Assembly: GCA_003151895.1 (NCBI GenBank)
Contig: PLYX01000192.1
Span: 1-13,675 of the forward strand
Source: Solirubrobacterales bacterium
GTDB lineage: Bacteria; Actinomycetota; Thermoleophilia; Solirubrobacterales; Solirubrobacteraceae
Direction: 5' to 3'
Length of the DNA: 13,675 nt
Part shown: positions 13,031 through 13,675 of the stretch, one piece after another
How positions within the stretch are numbered: position 1 is the stretch's first letter
Layout of the letters: each line of letters begins with the position of its first letter
Position numbers and translations under genes: made by a program
The notes under the pieces: model-generated
What the model was told of the DNA's origin: nothing
What the model saw: the letters and a program-made list of their open reading frames with translations, nothing else
Database searches by the model: none

Positions 13031-13675
13031 ATGCCTGAAGCTGTGATCGTCGACGCCGTGCGCACGCCCATCGGGCGGGCCGCGAAGGGGTCGCTCAAGT
13101 CCGTGCGTGCCGACGACCTCGCGTCGATCCCGCTGAAGGCCCTGCTGGAGCGCAACCCGCTCCTCGAGCAGACGTCGATCGGCGACGTGATGATGGGGTG
13201 CGGCTACGGAGAGGCCGAGCAGGGCTACAACGTCGCCCGCATCGCCTCGCTGATCGCGGGCATCGACCATCGCGTGCCCGGCACGACCGTCAACCGCTTC
13301 TGTGCCTCCTCGCTGCAGACGATCCGGATGGCGTTCCACGCGATCAAAGCGGGCGAGGGCGACACCTACATCTCGGCGGGTGTCGAGGCCGTCTCGCGCG
13401 TGGGCCGTGGTGGCACCGTGTTCGAGTTCCATCCGATGGTGGACGGCTCGGAGAACTCGCTCTACAACGTCTACATCCCGATGGGCATGACCGCCGAGAA
13501 CGTGGCGGAGGAACGCAAAGTCAGCCGCGAGGCCCAGGACGAGTGGGCGCTCATCTCCCAGACCCGCGCCGTCGCCTCCCAGGAGTCGGGCCACTTCGAC
13601 AGGGAAATCATCCCCGTCACCGTGCCCGCCCACAAAGACGTGGACAAGGAGGGCAACGAGATCGACGTGCCCGAG
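13031..13675 (+). CDS. Acetyl-CoA C-acyltransferase (thiolase), N-terminal part; 3' end outside window
   Basis: The frame is open from ATG 13031 to the window end (215 codons, about half of a normal 390-aa thiolase). It begins MPEAVIVDAVRTPIGR, the canonical thiolase N-terminus. It continues with GDVMMGCGYGEAEQGYNVAR and the nucleophile loop TTVNRFCASSLQTI with catalytic Cys91, then SAGVEAVSRV. The loop containing MGMTAENVAEE and VSREAQDEWALISQ matches degradative FadA-type thiolases. It cleaves 3-ketoacyl-CoA to acetyl-CoA and a shortened acyl-CoA in beta-oxidation; a biosynthetic role cannot be excluded from half a protein. The C-terminal His and second Cys lie beyond the window. The Shine-Dalgarno AAGGAGAAAG is strong. 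It lies 112 bp downstream of the zincin gene and may have its own promoter. Confidence 0.95.
   Translation, partial: MPEAVIVDAVRTPIGRAAKGSLKSVRADDLASIPLKALLERNPLLEQTSIGDVMMGCGYGEAEQGYNVARIASLIAGIDHRVPGTTVNRFCASSLQTIRMAFHAIKAGEGDTYISAGVEAVSRVGRGGTVFEFHPMVDGSENSLYNVYIPMGMTAENVAEERKVSREAQDEWALISQTRAVASQESGHFDREIIPVTVPAHKDVDKEGNEIDVPE

Overview
The window is high-GC, densely packed bacterial chromosome. The genes include a PHP-glycosyltransferase fusion, a MptB-like mannosyltransferase, a pyrimidine-reductase-family protein, a Zincin_1-type peptidase and acyl-CoA dehydrogenase/thiolase genes. Together they suggest an actinobacterium, perhaps of the Thermoleophilia/Solirubrobacterales. That placement is inferred from gene content and style; the window has no rRNA or marker gene. 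I found no tRNA, rRNA, CRISPR, transposase or phage gene.

Layout: (1) 3-323, the 3' end of an arsenite methyltransferase (arsM-like). (2) 364-3373, minus strand: an 814-aa PHP + GT4 fusion followed by a small, internally deleted polysaccharide-deacetylase relative. (3) 3530-4303, a seven-helix membrane protein (COG4280-like), convergent with a full-length two-domain chromate transporter ChrA (4354-5613, minus). (4) An AT-rich, dyad-rich region at 5669-5723 separates chrA from a divergent undecaprenyl-diphosphatase (uppP, 5794-6666). (5) A two-helix small membrane protein (6699-6950, minus) is preceded by a possible 24-codon leader ORF, and diverges from a C-terminally short MscS-type channel (7038-7751). 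(6) A 98-bp block of four abutting perfect palindromes (7766-7863) fills the gap between mscS and a convergent RibD-like reductase (7868-8698, minus). (7) A cold-shock protein gene (8856-9059) has a leader that can hide its Shine-Dalgarno sequence; a GT-C mannosyltransferase (9105-10649) follows. (8) A single-domain rhodanese (10714-11070, minus) diverges from an acyl-CoA dehydrogenase, a membrane-anchored zincin-like peptidase and a thiolase cut by the window end.

How the genes may work together: the PHP-GT4 fusion, the deacetylase relative, UppP and the MptB-like enzyme all belong to lipid-linked glycan or envelope assembly. ArsM and ChrA are toxic-oxyanion functions; the role of the COG4280-like protein is unknown. 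The acyl-CoA dehydrogenase and thiolase are fatty-acid or acyl-CoA degradation steps and form a probable co-directional unit at the right end.

The most unusual signal is non-coding. It is the palindrome array, with four centres 24, 25 and 24 bp apart, different arms, and one shared core pattern (GYRCATGYRC). A further isolated 24-bp perfect palindrome lies inside an apparent insertion in the GT4 domain. Gene ends and starts in the window also repeatedly carry short direct duplications: a 12-bp repeat at 886-938, a 15-bp tandem repeat at 4307-4362, a 29-bp duplication at 6638-6695 and an in-gene 18-bp repeat at 12511-12633.
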